Counted from the first letter of the stretch, positions 1-10,031 are shown. The stretch: DNA of 64,000 nt from an uncultured Bacteroides sp. (GCA_902388495.1 CABMPP010000003.1:124001-188000); one strand, 5' to 3'. Translations and numbers: made by a program. The notes: generated from the sequence alone by a model not told the origin.

Positions 1-2764
1 AGTGTGTTCCCTGGCTGGGGTCTACACGGTAGTTCGTCAGTCCGGCTTCTACAATGACACGGGCTGCACTGATATGCGGCCACTTCACGGGGATGCCCAG
101 CCAAGTATCGCTGCTACCCCAACGGCCGGGACCTACCAGGACATAGTTCTTGCCTTCGTTCAAGAATTGCTGATTCAACTTCTCTATCTCCCAGGCTATC
201 TCCTGATTGTGGGAAGCACTGTAATCATCGGTCTTCACATAAATAACGTCGTAGATGTCATTCATAATCCCATGTCCCAGCGAATTGTTGGAGCGCAGCA
301 GCACTTGTTCGTCGGGAATGGTGGTGAGGTCTTCGTCCAACATCTCCTTGCTATCGACGATAGGACGGATTTGCAGCAGATAGAAGGTTCCGGTCTTATC
401 CTTTTCGCGGCTCATGGTGGCGGCAAACTCTATCTCTACCGGGCGGCGCATCTCTTGTTCCCCGTACTTCAACACTAATTGCAGAATGCGGGGTAACGGG
501 AATACATCGTGTTGCAGGATATTGGCAAAGGTGATGACTTTGCGTCCGCCGGGGTATAGACCGTCACGTATCACCTGGTCGTAAGGGTCGTAAGTGGAGG
601 CGATGTAGTTCAAGGCTCCGTCTTTCTCAGCCTCCTTGACGTGGAGTTTCAGCAGATTGAAGCCGTCGTCGATAGAGAAATCCTGTCCGGCATTGCGCAG
701 GTCGAGGGCATAGAAACGGGTTTGCGTCTCTTTCAGCGCTATGTCCAGTTCGCTGGTTTGCAGCACCTGGTTGGGGTGATAGGGGGAGAAGCGGAGCGTC
801 ATGCCACCGTCCACAATATATTTTCCCAAGCCGAGAGCCAGGTTAACGGTACCTTCTTCAGCCTTTTCGTCGCCGATGGGGTAGTAGTTGAGCGAACGTG
901 CCACACCGGACATGCTGGGATAGTAACGGTCGCCATACTGGTTGCCGACTACTTCTTGCAAGATGACGGCCATCTTTTCCTGGTCGATAACATTGCTTGT
1001 GGCCTGCATATATGCCTTGGAGTCGCGGAAGTAGACCGAAGCATAAACTCCCTTGATCGCATCGCTCAACATACGCAGCATTTCGTATTTATCGTCCAGA
1101 TACGGAATCATATAGGTGTTGTAGATGCCCGCAAACGGCTGGTAGTGCGAGTCTTCCAACAAAGAAGACGACCGGATGGCGATAGGCGACTTCACTACAT
1201 CGAAGAAAGTAAAGAAGTCCTCCACCAGGCTGTCCGGCAACTTGGCTTTGAGGAAATAACGCAGGATGACGTCATCATCTGCATCCGACAAGGCTATCTG
1301 ATACAGATTGTTGGTATCCATGAATTCGTCGAACACATCGGTACAAAGCACAACGGTCTTCGGGATGGCTACACGGGCATTCTCAAAGTCTTCGAATTCG
1401 GGATGGTGCTTCACCATGTTGTCGATGAATGCCAGGCCGCGGCCTTTGCCTCCCAACGAACCATCACCGATACGGGCAAAGTTGGAGTAACGGTCGAAGC
1501 GGTCGCGCTTGAAGACGGCTACCACACCCTGGTTCTTCATCTTGCGGTACTTCACGATGGCTTCGAAGATTATTTTGCGGTGAGCATCCACATCTTGCAA
1601 GCTGTTCCAGGTGATGGGTTTCAGGAACTCCGCAACGGGGAACATGGCACGCGAGTAGAGCCAGCGGCTGACGTGGTTGCGGCTGATATGATAGAGGAAC
1701 GATTCTGCCGGTACGGCAAACAGGATGTTCTGCAATTCTTTCAGGTTCTTTACGCGGGCTATCTCCTCCAGAGTGTCCGGGTTGCGGAAGATGAAGTCGC
1801 CGAAACCGAAGTTATCCGATACGATGCGGCGCAAGTCCACATCCATCTTCTTGGAGTTCTTGTCGATGAAAGCGGCATCGTACTTGCTTGCATAAGAGGC
1901 GTTCTCCGATTCGGAGGACTGTATGATAAGGGGAACGAACGGGTCTTCTTTCCGTATGGCGGCACATAGCTTGATGCCTGCCAGTCCATCCTTTTCACCA
2001 CGCTCCACGCGGGGGAAGCGGACATCGGTAATTACTCCCAGTATATTGTTCTTGTATTTCTCGTAGATGTTGATGGCTTCCTCGTAGGTACGTGCCAGGA
2101 CAATCTTGGGACGTCCTCGCATGCGCAGCGTACGTTGGTGGGCGTTCAATGCTTCGGTAGAGAACTCCTGGCTCTGCTTCAATACGAATTTATAAAGATT
2201 GGGCAGGATGGAAGAGTAAAAGCGGATGCTATCTTCCACCACTAATATAAGCTGCACGCCCACTTCGTTGACGTCGTGCTCCAGGTTCATCTTGTCTTCT
2301 ATCAGCTTGATGATGGAAACCAGCAAGTCGGTGTTGCCCAGCCAGCAGAATACATATTCGAAGGGGCTGAGGTCTTCGTTGGCGATGCGCTTGGTGATGC
2401 CGTGGCTGAAAGGGGTCAGTATCACCATAGGGATGTGCTCGTACTGGCTTTTGATATGCCGCGCCACGTCGAAACTGTCATTGTCTCCCGTACCCGGCAT
2501 GCAGATGATGAGGTCGAAAGAGATGGTGGCAAGCTGTGACAATGCTTCTTCGCAGCTGGATGCTTGTGAGAAACGCGGCGGGTAGCGCAGGGAGAGGGAG
2601 GTGTATTCGTTGAATATTTTTTCGTCGATACGACCGTCATCTTCCAGCATGAAAGCATCGTAAGGATTGGCTATCAGGAGGACATTGAAAATGCGCCGTG
2701 TCATGAGATTGGCAAACTGCGTATCCTTGAAGTAGAGCTGGTTTAATTTATATTTGCTAAGCAT
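1..2764 (-). CDS. Receiver-like / PEP-pyruvate-binding (PPDK N-terminal) protein, partial
   Basis: The frame is open from the ATG at 2764 to the left window edge (921 codons) and the C-terminus is missing. The first ~330 residues contain two segments that resemble response-regulator receivers, including VVEDSIRFYSS and GVITDVRFPR. From about residue 460 the protein resembles the ATP-grasp PEP/pyruvate-binding domain of PEP synthase and pyruvate phosphate dikinase (GDGSLGGKGRGLAFIDN, IRSSSLLEDS). A TACTTTTG -7 element lies just upstream on this strand (2801-2794). Large proteins of this kind are common in Bacteroides, and their substrate is not established as far as I know. Swivelling-His and PEP-mobilising domains cannot be judged because the end is outside the window. 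Long plus-strand open frames here are antisense shadows. Confidence 0.85.
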   Translation of the reverse strand, partial: MLSKYKLNQLYFKDTQFANLMTRRIFNVLLIANPYDAFMLEDDGRIDEKIFNEYTSLSLRYPPRFSQASSCEEALSQLATISFDLIICMPGTGDNDSFDVARHIKSQYEHIPMVILTPFSHGITKRIANEDLSPFEYVFCWLGNTDLLVSIIKLIEDKMNLEHDVNEVGVQLILVVEDSIRFYSSILPNLYKFVLKQSQEFSTEALNAHQRTLRMRGRPKIVLARTYEEAINIYEKYKNNILGVITDVRFPRVERGEKDGLAGIKLCAAIRKEDPFVPLIIQSSESENASYASKYDAAFIDKNSKKMDVDLRRIVSDNFGFGDFIFRNPDTLEEIARVKNLKELQNILFAVPAESFLYHISRNHVSRWLYSRAMFPVAEFLKPITWNSLQDVDAHRKIIFEAIVKYRKMKNQGVVAVFKRDRFDRYSNFARIGDGSLGGKGRGLAFIDNMVKHHPEFEDFENARVAIPKTVVLCTDVFDEFMDTNNLYQIALSDADDDVILRYFLKAKLPDSLVEDFFTFFDVVKSPIAIRSSSLLEDSHYQPFAGIYNTYMIPYLDDKYEMLRMLSDAIKGVYASVYFRDSKAYMQATSNVIDQEKMAVILQEVVGNQYGDRYYPSMSGVARSLNYYPIGDEKAEEGTVNLALGLGKYIVDGGMTLRFSPYHPNQVLQTSELDIALKETQTRFYALDLRNAGQDFSIDDGFNLLKLHVKEAEKDGALNYIASTYDPYDQVIRDGLYPGGRKVITFANILQHDVFPLPRILQLVLKYGEQEMRRPVEIEFAATMSREKDKTGTFYLLQIRPIVDSKEMLDEDLTTIPDEQVLLRSNNSLGHGIMNDIYDVIYVKTDDYSASHNQEIAWEIEKLNQQFLNEGKNYVLVGPGRWGSSDTWLGIPVKWPHISAARVIVEAGLTNYRVDPSQGTH

Positions 2765-2844
2765 TGTTTCTCACGGTTTATTGGTTTGATTGGCAAAAGT
2801 AATAGAAATCAAACCTATTCGGATAGTTTTTCGACCACTTTTTT

Positions 2845-2852
2845 TATATTTG
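2845..2852 (+). promoter_or_regulatory. Bacteroides -7 promoter element (TATATTTG) for the hybrid sensor gene
   Basis: TATATTTG matches the TAnnTTTG -7 consensus and lies upstream of the 2906/2984 start candidates. It is back to back with TACTTTTG on the minus strand (2801-2794). An AAACCT box and a TTTTTCGACC stretch between the two resemble the candidate regulon motif found before the PUL operons. Confidence 0.55.
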
Positions 2853-2983
2853 TCCGTAAAATTGCAAGCCTGAAGCATTTATTACCAATGAATAAGTAAA
2901 CCCCTATGATGACAAAATACAGACTCTGTTCGGAACAAGTCCGATATAAATCTAATATAAGTCCGATACAGCTTGCTAAGGAG

Positions 2984-5900
2984 ATGCTGTGCAAAAGGTA
3001 CGTTTTAGGTACACTTTTGATACTATGGATGTCGGTTTTTGGAACAGTTGATTTATTTGCCGGTTCGTTTCGGACACTGGGTGTCAAGGATGGATTAAGT
3101 AGCAGGCAGGTGTTTCGGATAAACAAGGATTCTGCAGGTTTTGTCTGGGCGTACACTCACGTTGGCATAGATCGCTATGATGGGAACGAGATTAAGCATT
3201 ATAAATTGGATGAGACGGTTGATCCTAAAGAATATATACAGCCTTCTACAGTTATGGCCTGTGACAAGTCCGGTATTCTTTGGGTTGCCTTGAAGAACGG
3301 GAAAATTTATGCTTATGACAGGCAGACAGATTCTTTCCGGTTGCGCATAAATTTGTCCGACTATCTCCCTTATCCGGTGCTGAACAATATTTTATTTGAC
3401 AGTAACAACCGTTTCTGGTTATGTCTGTCCGACGGGGTTTACTGTTGGGAAGAAGGGACCGGCCCAGCCATTGCCGGCTTGAAAGGGCAACATGTCTGTA
3501 GCATTGTCCAAGCGGACGGCGGGCTGTTTTTTGCAGGTACGGACAAGGGGGTGTGGCAACTGACGGAAGAGACGTCGAACCCGCTTTTCCTGGAGAAACC
3601 CATCCATTTTCCGATGGAGATGCGTGTTGAATCGCTGTGTGTGTACGGAGCGAAACTGTTTGTCGGCACTTTTTCCGATGGCGTTTTTGTGATGGACAGG
3701 GCAGTAGGGCGGATATACTCCTTGGACGGCTTGGCTCTTCATGTTCCGGTCAGCGTTTTTGCCAAGACCAAAGCCAATGCATTGCTGATTGGTGCGGACG
3801 GCGCGGGACTTTTCTGTGTGGATGCTGTCACCGGAAAGCTTCTGAAACATTACATGGTTGATGAGGATGACGAAAGAGGTTTGAGCGGCAATACTGTATC
3901 TGATATCTGTGTTGATGAATATGGAGGTATCTGGGTCAGTACTTCTACAAACGGCATCAGTCATCTGGATCCGTTGATGCCGGATGTCTATCGGTTCAGG
4001 CATGAACGGAACAATGCCAATTCTTTGAAATCCAATCATGTGAATGTGGTCTTCCAGGATTCCGAAGGGGATTGCTGGTATGGCACGAACAACGGTATCA
4101 GCTTATACCAGCGCAAGGGAGGCAAATGGACGCACTATCTGGAAAACACAGGACTTAGCGGTAAAGTGATATTGGCCCTTGCCGAAGATGCAAAAGGGAA
4201 TATATGGGCCGGCGGTTATGGAACCGGAGTTTATTGCATCCATAAGAAAACGGGGCGGGTACAGAAGTGGGAGAGCAGGAGCGCACATCCGGACAGGGGG
4301 ATGGGCACTGATTATGTCTATGCCATCCATGCGGAGGGAAATGAAATTTGGTTGGGCGGAATAGAAGGGGAACTTACTTGCTATAACATAGAGACGGGCG
4401 CGTATACATATTATCCGATTGATTGCATAGGCGATATAAAACGGGGTGTGGACGGTTCGTTGCTGATTGCCGGTTGCGGCGGATTGGCCATTCTTGACAA
4501 AGCGACGGGGAACACCCGTTGGTACCAGCAGTTCGGGGAACTCTCTCTGCACTATCCCATCCGTTGCCTCATGCAGTCTTCGTCCGGAGACATCTGGCTG
4601 GCGACGGATGGTGACGGACTTATTCGCTTCAACCCCGGCAAACAGGAAGCGCATATCTATACGGCAAGCGATGGTCTTGTATCCAATTCTATCAACAGTC
4701 TGCTGGAAGATAATGACGGGCGTATCTGGTTCAGTACGGAGAAGGAGCTGTACTGCCTGGACTTGGCAGGGGGCATCGTTGTCGGAGTCAATGATTTCCT
4801 GGGCATCGGGTGGGGACATTATAATCCGAATGCCGCTTTCAGGCTGGATGACGGTTATCTCTCTTTCGGTACGGCGGAAGGGGTGGTCTCTTTTCTTCCT
4901 TCGCTGGACTTCGGGCAGTGTGTGTCGGCCGAGCTCATATTGACGGACTTCAAGCTGCTGTACGAGTCGGTGAAGGCAGGCCGGAAAGGTTCTCTTCTGG
5001 CAACAAACATTAATGATACGCGGCATGTCGGCCTGAAATACAATCAAAATTCCTTTTCCATTTCTTTTTCTACCATTAATTTTACATCTCCGCACAGAAT
5101 CAGATATGAGTACATGCTGGAGAACTACAATGAACAATGGGAGTCTTCCAATTCGGTGGGAAGTATAAACTATATGAACCTTTTTCCCGGTAAATATATC
5201 TTCCGTTTGCGGGCGTTCGACAAGTACAGTGGTCGGCAGATAGGGGAGCGTAGCCTTGAGGTTGTCATCCATCGCCCTTATTGGCTTTCGTGGTGGGCGT
5301 TGCTTGTTTACTTCATGATACTGTCCGTGTTCGTTTATGTGTTCGTACAGTACCGCAGGCATAAGCTCAATGAAGATAGAGTGAAGGAAAAGATACGGTT
5401 CTTTATTAGTATAGCCCATGACATATGTACTCCGGTGACATTGATAAAAGCACCTTTGAGTGAGCTTGAGGTGCAGCCGGAACTGCCGGATGAGAGTCGG
5501 AAGACGGTAGCTGTAGCAGTAAAGAATGTGGAAAAACTGCTTTCCATGATTACCCAGTTGCTGAATTGGCAGAAGATGGAGCTTCATACCGAATGTTTGA
5601 AAGTTTCGCTATATGATATCAAGGCCTATCTGGAGGGGAAAATGGCGGAGTTCCGTCTAGCTGCTATGCAAAAGGGCATAGAGTTGCAACTGGAGGTGGA
5701 AAGGGATATGCCGAAGGTGTGGATTGACAGGGGAAAGATGGATCATATTATAGATAATCTGCTTTCCAATGCATTGAAATATACGGAGCAGGGTATTGTC
5801 CGCATTGCCGTAAAGACTGCAAAGAAGAAGTGGACGATTGAAGTGCGAGATACGGGCATCGGTATTCCGAAGAAGGAGCAGCGAAATATTTTCCATGAAT

Positions 5901-6889
5901 ACTACCGGGCGCAGAATGCGACGAATTCCGAGGAAACCGGTTCAGGCATCGGGCTGATGATTACTCGTCGGCTTGTAAAGCAGCATCATGGCAGCATTTC
6001 ATTCAGCAGTGTAGAGGATAAGGGAACGACTTTTGCCGTTACTTTTCCGCAGAAGATAAAGTCGGGTATTGTCGTTGAACCGGAAAAAGACAAAGCGAAT
6101 GCATCTGCGGCAACTGTATGCTTACAGAATAATGGTGACGATGTAGGGAAGAACGTACTTCTTTTGGCAGAAGATGATGCGGACATGAGGGAGTATCTGA
6201 CAAACTGTCTTTCCTCCGAATATAAGGTAATCGGTGTGTCCGACGGCGGGAAGGCACTGGAAATGGCTCGGGAAATCAATCCGGACATTATCATTTCAGA
6301 TGTTGTGATGCCGGTGCTGGAAGGAGACGAACTGTGCAGGATTCTGAAGTCATCCATTGATACGAGCCATATACCTGTTATATTGTTGACAGCACTTAGT
6401 GAAAGGGAAAACATCATCTTTGGGTTGGAAGCCGGTGCAAGCGACTATATCATCAAACCTTTCGACCTGTCGGTATTGAAAGTGCGGATAAGGAATATCC
6501 TTCAAAACAGACAACACTTGCGTGATACGGTATTGTCACTGAATGCCCGGCCGGAAGAGACGGATTATACCAGTCAGCTGGATAAGGAATTTTTGGATAA
6601 AGTGATGGAGGTCATTCATGAAGAATTGTCTAATTCCGAATTCTCCATCAATGACTTCTGCAGGATGTTGGGTATGAGCCGCACTTCGGTCTATAACAAG
6701 ATAAAAACATTGACAGGACAAGGCCCCAATGATTTTATCCGGATTGTTCGTTTGAACAAAGCAAAGGAGTTATTGGAATCTCGGAAATATTCTATCGGAG
6801 AAGTTTCTACTATGGTGGGCTTTTCTGATCCGAAATATTTCAGTACATGCTTCAAGAAGCAGTTTGGTGCCAGTCCTAGTAAGATTTGA
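2984..6889 (+). CDS. Hybrid two-component system sensor/regulator (HTCS)
   Basis: One polypeptide holds a whole phosphorelay. Numbering is from the ATG at 2984, chosen because a signal-peptide-like stretch (LGTLLILWMSVFGTVDLFAG) begins right after it; the frame is also open from 2906. Residues ~30-640 are regulator-propeller repeats (periplasmic sensor), ~683-765 a Y_Y_Y domain, ~767-790 a membrane helix, then HisKA (SIAHDICTP, His812), HATPase (GSGIGLMITRR, ~985), receiver (IIISDVVMP, Asp1106) and a C-terminal AraC helix-turn-helix (~1203-1301). The H box reads AHDICTP rather than the usual SHELRTP. HTCS proteins bind oligosaccharide in the periplasm and activate their own polysaccharide locus. 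The next genes are amino-sugar genes, so a chitin- or GlcNAc-type ligand is inferred. Confidence 0.95.
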   Translation: MLCKRYVLGTLLILWMSVFGTVDLFAGSFRTLGVKDGLSSRQVFRINKDSAGFVWAYTHVGIDRYDGNEIKHYKLDETVDPKEYIQPSTVMACDKSGILWVALKNGKIYAYDRQTDSFRLRINLSDYLPYPVLNNILFDSNNRFWLCLSDGVYCWEEGTGPAIAGLKGQHVCSIVQADGGLFFAGTDKGVWQLTEETSNPLFLEKPIHFPMEMRVESLCVYGAKLFVGTFSDGVFVMDRAVGRIYSLDGLALHVPVSVFAKTKANALLIGADGAGLFCVDAVTGKLLKHYMVDEDDERGLSGNTVSDICVDEYGGIWVSTSTNGISHLDPLMPDVYRFRHERNNANSLKSNHVNVVFQDSEGDCWYGTNNGISLYQRKGGKWTHYLENTGLSGKVILALAEDAKGNIWAGGYGTGVYCIHKKTGRVQKWESRSAHPDRGMGTDYVYAIHAEGNEIWLGGIEGELTCYNIETGAYTYYPIDCIGDIKRGVDGSLLIAGCGGLAILDKATGNTRWYQQFGELSLHYPIRCLMQSSSGDIWLATDGDGLIRFNPGKQEAHIYTASDGLVSNSINSLLEDNDGRIWFSTEKELYCLDLAGGIVVGVNDFLGIGWGHYNPNAAFRLDDGYLSFGTAEGVVSFLPSLDFGQCVSAELILTDFKLLYESVKAGRKGSLLATNINDTRHVGLKYNQNSFSISFSTINFTSPHRIRYEYMLENYNEQWESSNSVGSINYMNLFPGKYIFRLRAFDKYSGRQIGERSLEVVIHRPYWLSWWALLVYFMILSVFVYVFVQYRRHKLNEDRVKEKIRFFISIAHDICTPVTLIKAPLSELEVQPELPDESRKTVAVAVKNVEKLLSMITQLLNWQKMELHTECLKVSLYDIKAYLEGKMAEFRLAAMQKGIELQLEVERDMPKVWIDRGKMDHIIDNLLSNALKYTEQGIVRIAVKTAKKKWTIEVRDTGIGIPKKEQRNIFHEYYRAQNATNSEETGSGIGLMITRRLVKQHHGSISFSSVEDKGTTFAVTFPQKIKSGIVVEPEKDKANASAATVCLQNNGDDVGKNVLLLAEDDADMREYLTNCLSSEYKVIGVSDGGKALEMAREINPDIIISDVVMPVLEGDELCRILKSSIDTSHIPVILLTALSERENIIFGLEAGASDYIIKPFDLSVLKVRIRNILQNRQHLRDTVLSLNARPEETDYTSQLDKEFLDKVMEVIHEELSNSEFSINDFCRMLGMSRTSVYNKIKTLTGQGPNDFIRIVRLNKAKELLESRKYSIGEVSTMVGFSDPKYFSTCFKKQFGASPSKI

Positions 6890-6903
6890 TATAATAAAGA
6901 TAG

Positions 6904-6935
6904 TTTTCGAACCATTGCGGATAGGTATTAAACCT
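6904..6935 (+). promoter_or_regulatory. Candidate HTCS operator, site B, upstream of the ROK-nagB operon
   Basis: The site consists of TTTTCGAACC, six bases, GATAG, GTATT and AAACCT. The same arrangement occurs at 16481-16511 and 17798-17828. AAACCT ends 41 nt before a -7-like element TAATATTG (6976-6983). Binding by the HTCS is inferred. Confidence 0.5.
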
Positions 6936-7018
6936 TTTTTGCTAAATAACGAACCTCCGTTTTTCTGATAGTGCGTAATATTGTAGACAGAAACAATAAT
7001 AAAAAATCGCATATAAAA

Positions 7019-7960
7019 ATGGAAACGTATTTGGGTCTTGATTTGGGTGGTACCAAACTGCTGATTGGTGAAATGGACAGCCATGGCAATATTTTAAGGT
7101 ATAAGAAGTATGATTCAGGGTATTTTAACCAGCAAGCTGCATTGGAAATTATTAAATCGTCGCTTGACGATTATATCCGTACCGTGGGCTGGTATGACCA
7201 GAAACCAGTGGGCATGGGAGTCGGTTTGATTGGTCGCGTCGATCCTGAGCAAGGGATCTGGTTGCAGATTGACCCCAGTCGCACACAACCGATAGCTCTG
7301 GCTAAGGAACTGGAGGAAACATACGGTATACCTTGTCATATAGACAATGACGTGAAGAGTGCCACAAGAGCCGAACGGGTGTGGGGATTCGGTCAAATCT
7401 CCAAGAACTTCATCTATATGAATGTGGGTACCGGTCTTGCTGTAGGTACGGTGGTGAACGGCAGGCAGATACGAGGCAGTCATTTTAATGCCGGTGAAGT
7501 GGGTCACGTACGTGTCGGTGTGAATGTCGGTGTCAAGTGTGGTTGCGGCCGGATGGACTGTGTGGAAGTCATTGCTGCCGGTATTGGGTTCGACAACTGT
7601 GCCCGTTTGCTTTGCAGCCAATATGAGACCAGCCTGCACATCCCGGCAGAAAAGGGGGAAAGGGTGCTTGTCAGTGAAGTCTTTGCACTCAGCCAGAAGG
7701 GAGATCCTCTTTGTACGGTATTGGTGGAGAATGCTGCCGAGGCTCTTGCCAATCTTATTATGAACCTGGTGCGCGTGATTGACCCTGATACGGTGGTATT
7801 GGGCGGCGGTGTTGTATCCGATGGATATATGCACGGAAAGATTCTGGAAAAACTGCATCCCACGACCATGCGTTTTGTGAGCAACGGAGTTGTTATCACG
7901 AAACTGAATCCCGGCTTTATCGGTCTGTTGGGAGCGGGAGCAGTAGCAATGAATATGTAA
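7019..7960 (+). CDS. ROK family sugar kinase (probable hexosamine/glucose kinase)
   Basis: A 313-residue ROK protein that should phosphorylate a sugar at the expense of ATP in the cytoplasm. Visible motifs are the phosphate loop DLGGTK (8-13), the catalytic Asp111 in HIDNDVKS, GEVGH (160-163 region) and the zinc site KCGCGRMDC (Cys174, Cys176, Cys181 with His163). The start is the ATG at 7019; the frame can be extended to a GTG at 6971, but METYLGLDLGGTK is the normal family N-terminus. It is followed after 48 nt by a NagB-like deaminase and a sugar permease, which favours GlcNAc or a related hexosamine as substrate. A divergent paralogue lies at 30219-31178. Confidence 0.9.
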   Translation: METYLGLDLGGTKLLIGEMDSHGNILRYKKYDSGYFNQQAALEIIKSSLDDYIRTVGWYDQKPVGMGVGLIGRVDPEQGIWLQIDPSRTQPIALAKELEETYGIPCHIDNDVKSATRAERVWGFGQISKNFIYMNVGTGLAVGTVVNGRQIRGSHFNAGEVGHVRVGVNVGVKCGCGRMDCVEVIAAGIGFDNCARLLCSQYETSLHIPAEKGERVLVSEVFALSQKGDPLCTVLVENAAEALANLIMNLVRVIDPDTVVLGGGVVSDGYMHGKILEKLHPTTMRFVSNGVVITKLNPGFIGLLGAGAVAMNM

Positions 7961-8008
7961 TTGTCATTCAGCGCGCAAATGATATAAACTAATTTTAATC
8001 ACTTACTT

Positions 8009-8743
8009 ATGAAAATTACTATAACAAATAATGAAAGAGAGTTTGACTGCGCTGCTGCGTGGCGTGTTATCGGAGAAATTCTGAATAAACCTTCGAGCGT
8101 TATCGGGCTATCAACAGGGCGTACTACCGGCAATCTGCATCGGTTGATTGGAGAAATATACTCCAAGTATCCTTTTAATGTGGCTTCCACCACTTTCTTC
8201 GGATTGGATGAAGTGACCAATGTGCCGCGTGAATATGCAGGTGCGTGCTATACAATGTTGAAAACAGAGTTAATGGATGCTTTGGGTGTCAAAGATGAAA
8301 ATTTCCTGATGCTTCCTACTGTTTCAGATGATTTTGAAAAAGCCTGCAAAGACTTCCAGCAGGAGATAGCAAGACGTGGAGGCATCGACCTGCTGATTTT
8401 GGGATTGGGGGAAAACGGACATTTGGGGTTCAACCAGCCAGGAAACCCTTTCGATACTGAAACATGGGTTACCGGTATGCACGCCGAACTGGAAGTGCGT
8501 ATCCGCCGGGAAACGAATACGCCTCCCGAAAAGCAGTTGGGCGGTATTACATTGGGAATAAAGAACATCATGCAGGCCCGCCGGATTGTATTGGTTGCCA
8601 AAGGCACCAATAAGACGGATATTGTGAAGCAAATGCTGGAAGGTCCCGTGACGACAGATGTTCCCGCTTCTATCCTGCAACTTCATCCTAATTGCGAGTT
8701 CCTGCTGGACAGTAAGGCTGCTGCAGGGCTTTCTGCCAAATAA
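8009..8743 (+). CDS. nagB: Glucosamine-6-phosphate deaminase-like protein (NagB family)
   Basis: This 244-residue protein belongs to the NagB/AgaI/6-phosphogluconolactonase fold family. NagB converts glucosamine-6-phosphate to fructose-6-phosphate and ammonia. Visible motifs are STGRTTGNL (phosphate loop, ~35-43), FFGLDEV (Asp67, Glu68) and GENGHLGFNQPG (His138). In E. coli NagB the last motif is FNEP with catalytic Glu148; here Gln143 stands at that position, so ordinary NagB activity is not certain and a galactosamine-6-phosphate isomerase-like role is possible. It lies between the ROK kinase and the permease with short spacers, consistent with one operon for hexosamine uptake and catabolism. 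Confidence 0.82.
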   Translation: MKITITNNEREFDCAAAWRVIGEILNKPSSVIGLSTGRTTGNLHRLIGEIYSKYPFNVASTTFFGLDEVTNVPREYAGACYTMLKTELMDALGVKDENFLMLPTVSDDFEKACKDFQQEIARRGGIDLLILGLGENGHLGFNQPGNPFDTETWVTGMHAELEVRIRRETNTPPEKQLGGITLGIKNIMQARRIVLVAKGTNKTDIVKQMLEGPVTTDVPASILQLHPNCEFLLDSKAAAGLSAK

Positions 8744-8771
8744 TTGAATCCTTTATTAATTCTCTAATATT

Positions 8772-10031
8772 ATGACACAAAAAGAAAAACAAATCAACTA
8801 TATGGGGCCATTTATTACGATGGTGTTCCTGTTCTTTATTGTAGGTTTCCTTACCACTGCCAATACCCAATTCCAGGGACCTCTGAAAGAGACTTTTCTG
8901 GCAGAAGTGGGCGGGTTGAAAAATACTTTTGCCACTTTAATCACATTTTCCTGGTTTCTGGCATATCCGGTTTGTGGAGGATTAGGTTCGTCTTGGATTG
9001 GCAAGCACGGCTATAAAGGCACGCTGATGCGCGGGCTGTTGCTTATGATTGCAGGCTTGGGCTTGTTCTTTGTCTCTTCTTATTTCACTGTACACTTTCC
9101 CGGAGCCAATTGGCATGTGGGGGAAAATGTTATTCCAGGCGGTTTCCTTATTTTCCTCTTGGGCTCTTTTGTGGTCGGTGCTTCGGCTACTATTCTTCAG
9201 GTAGTTATCAATCCTTACCTTACGGCTTGTCATGTGAAGGGTACCCAATCCATCCAGCGTCTGGCTATAGGTGGGTCTGCCAACTCGGTGGGAACGACAT
9301 TGGCTCCTTACTTTGTAACCGGCGTTGTTTTTGGTGGTCTGGCGATGGAGGATATACAGATAAACCAGTTGATGATGCCGTTTTTTGCATTGATGGTGGT
9401 GATTTTCCTTATTGTCTTGCTGTTGATGAAACTCTCCCTGCCCGATATACAGGGAACAAGGGCAGAGAAAGGTGAGAAGCTCGAAAAGAGTGTCTGGTCA
9501 TTCAGCCATCTAACTTTGGGCGTGGTGGCTATCTTTTTTTATGTAGGTTGTGAAGTCTGTATCGGGGCGAATATCAATATGTATGCCATTGAGATGGATT
9601 ATGCTTCTCCGGCGCTGATGGCTACGCTCTATTGGGGCGGCATGCTCGTGGGGAGGTTGGTAGGCAGCTCGTTGAGCCGGATTTCTCCGCGTGTACAGTT
9701 GACGGTCACGACGATAGGAGCAGGTGCACTTGCTCTGGTGGCCATTCTATTGAATAACCCCTGGTTGCTTACGGCGGTCGGATTGTTCCACTCCATCATG
9801 TGGGGGGCAATATTCACCTTGTCTGTGGCTCGTCTGGGGAAATATACGTCCGTTGCTTCCGGTGTGTTCATGATTGGAGTGGTGGGAGGCGCCATATTGC
9901 CTTTGTTCCAGGGTGTGCTTGCCGATCTTATGGGCGGTTGGAGATGGTCCTGGCTCCTTGTACTTCTGGGTGAAGCGTTTATGCTGTACTATGCACTGAT
10001 AGGCTCGCGAGTCCGCCAAGCAGCCGATTGA
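8772..10031 (+). CDS. MFS sugar permease (FucP/NagP-like)
   Basis: A 419-residue, strongly hydrophobic protein with about 12 membrane helices and no signal peptide. It resembles the fucose permease group of the major facilitator superfamily, which in Bacteroidetes includes monosaccharide:proton symporters and the NagP GlcNAc transporter. The N-terminus (MGPFITMVFLFFIVGFLTT) and the loop around NPYLT are typical of this group. It sits 28 nt after the NagB-like gene and 32 nt before the GH18 gene. It probably imports the monosaccharide (GlcNAc is the best guess) released in the periplasm. Confidence 0.88.
   Translation: MTQKEKQINYMGPFITMVFLFFIVGFLTTANTQFQGPLKETFLAEVGGLKNTFATLITFSWFLAYPVCGGLGSSWIGKHGYKGTLMRGLLLMIAGLGLFFVSSYFTVHFPGANWHVGENVIPGGFLIFLLGSFVVGASATILQVVINPYLTACHVKGTQSIQRLAIGGSANSVGTTLAPYFVTGVVFGGLAMEDIQINQLMMPFFALMVVIFLIVLLLMKLSLPDIQGTRAEKGEKLEKSVWSFSHLTLGVVAIFFYVGCEVCIGANINMYAIEMDYASPALMATLYWGGMLVGRLVGSSLSRISPRVQLTVTTIGAGALALVAILLNNPWLLTAVGLFHSIMWGAIFTLSVARLGKYTSVASGVFMIGVVGGAILPLFQGVLADLMGGWRWSWLLVLLGEAFMLYYALIGSRVRQAAD

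Noticed and set aside
641..1969. Long plus-strand open frame (442 codons)
   Set aside because: It is antisense to the PEP/pyruvate-binding gene, whose motifs are clear on the minus strand; no family features in the plus frame.
4103..5587. Long minus-strand open frame (494 codons)
   Set aside because: Antisense shadow of the HTCS gene with no recognisable domains.
7999..8220. Small minus-strand frame over the nagB start
   Set aside because: Antisense shadow with no supporting signal.
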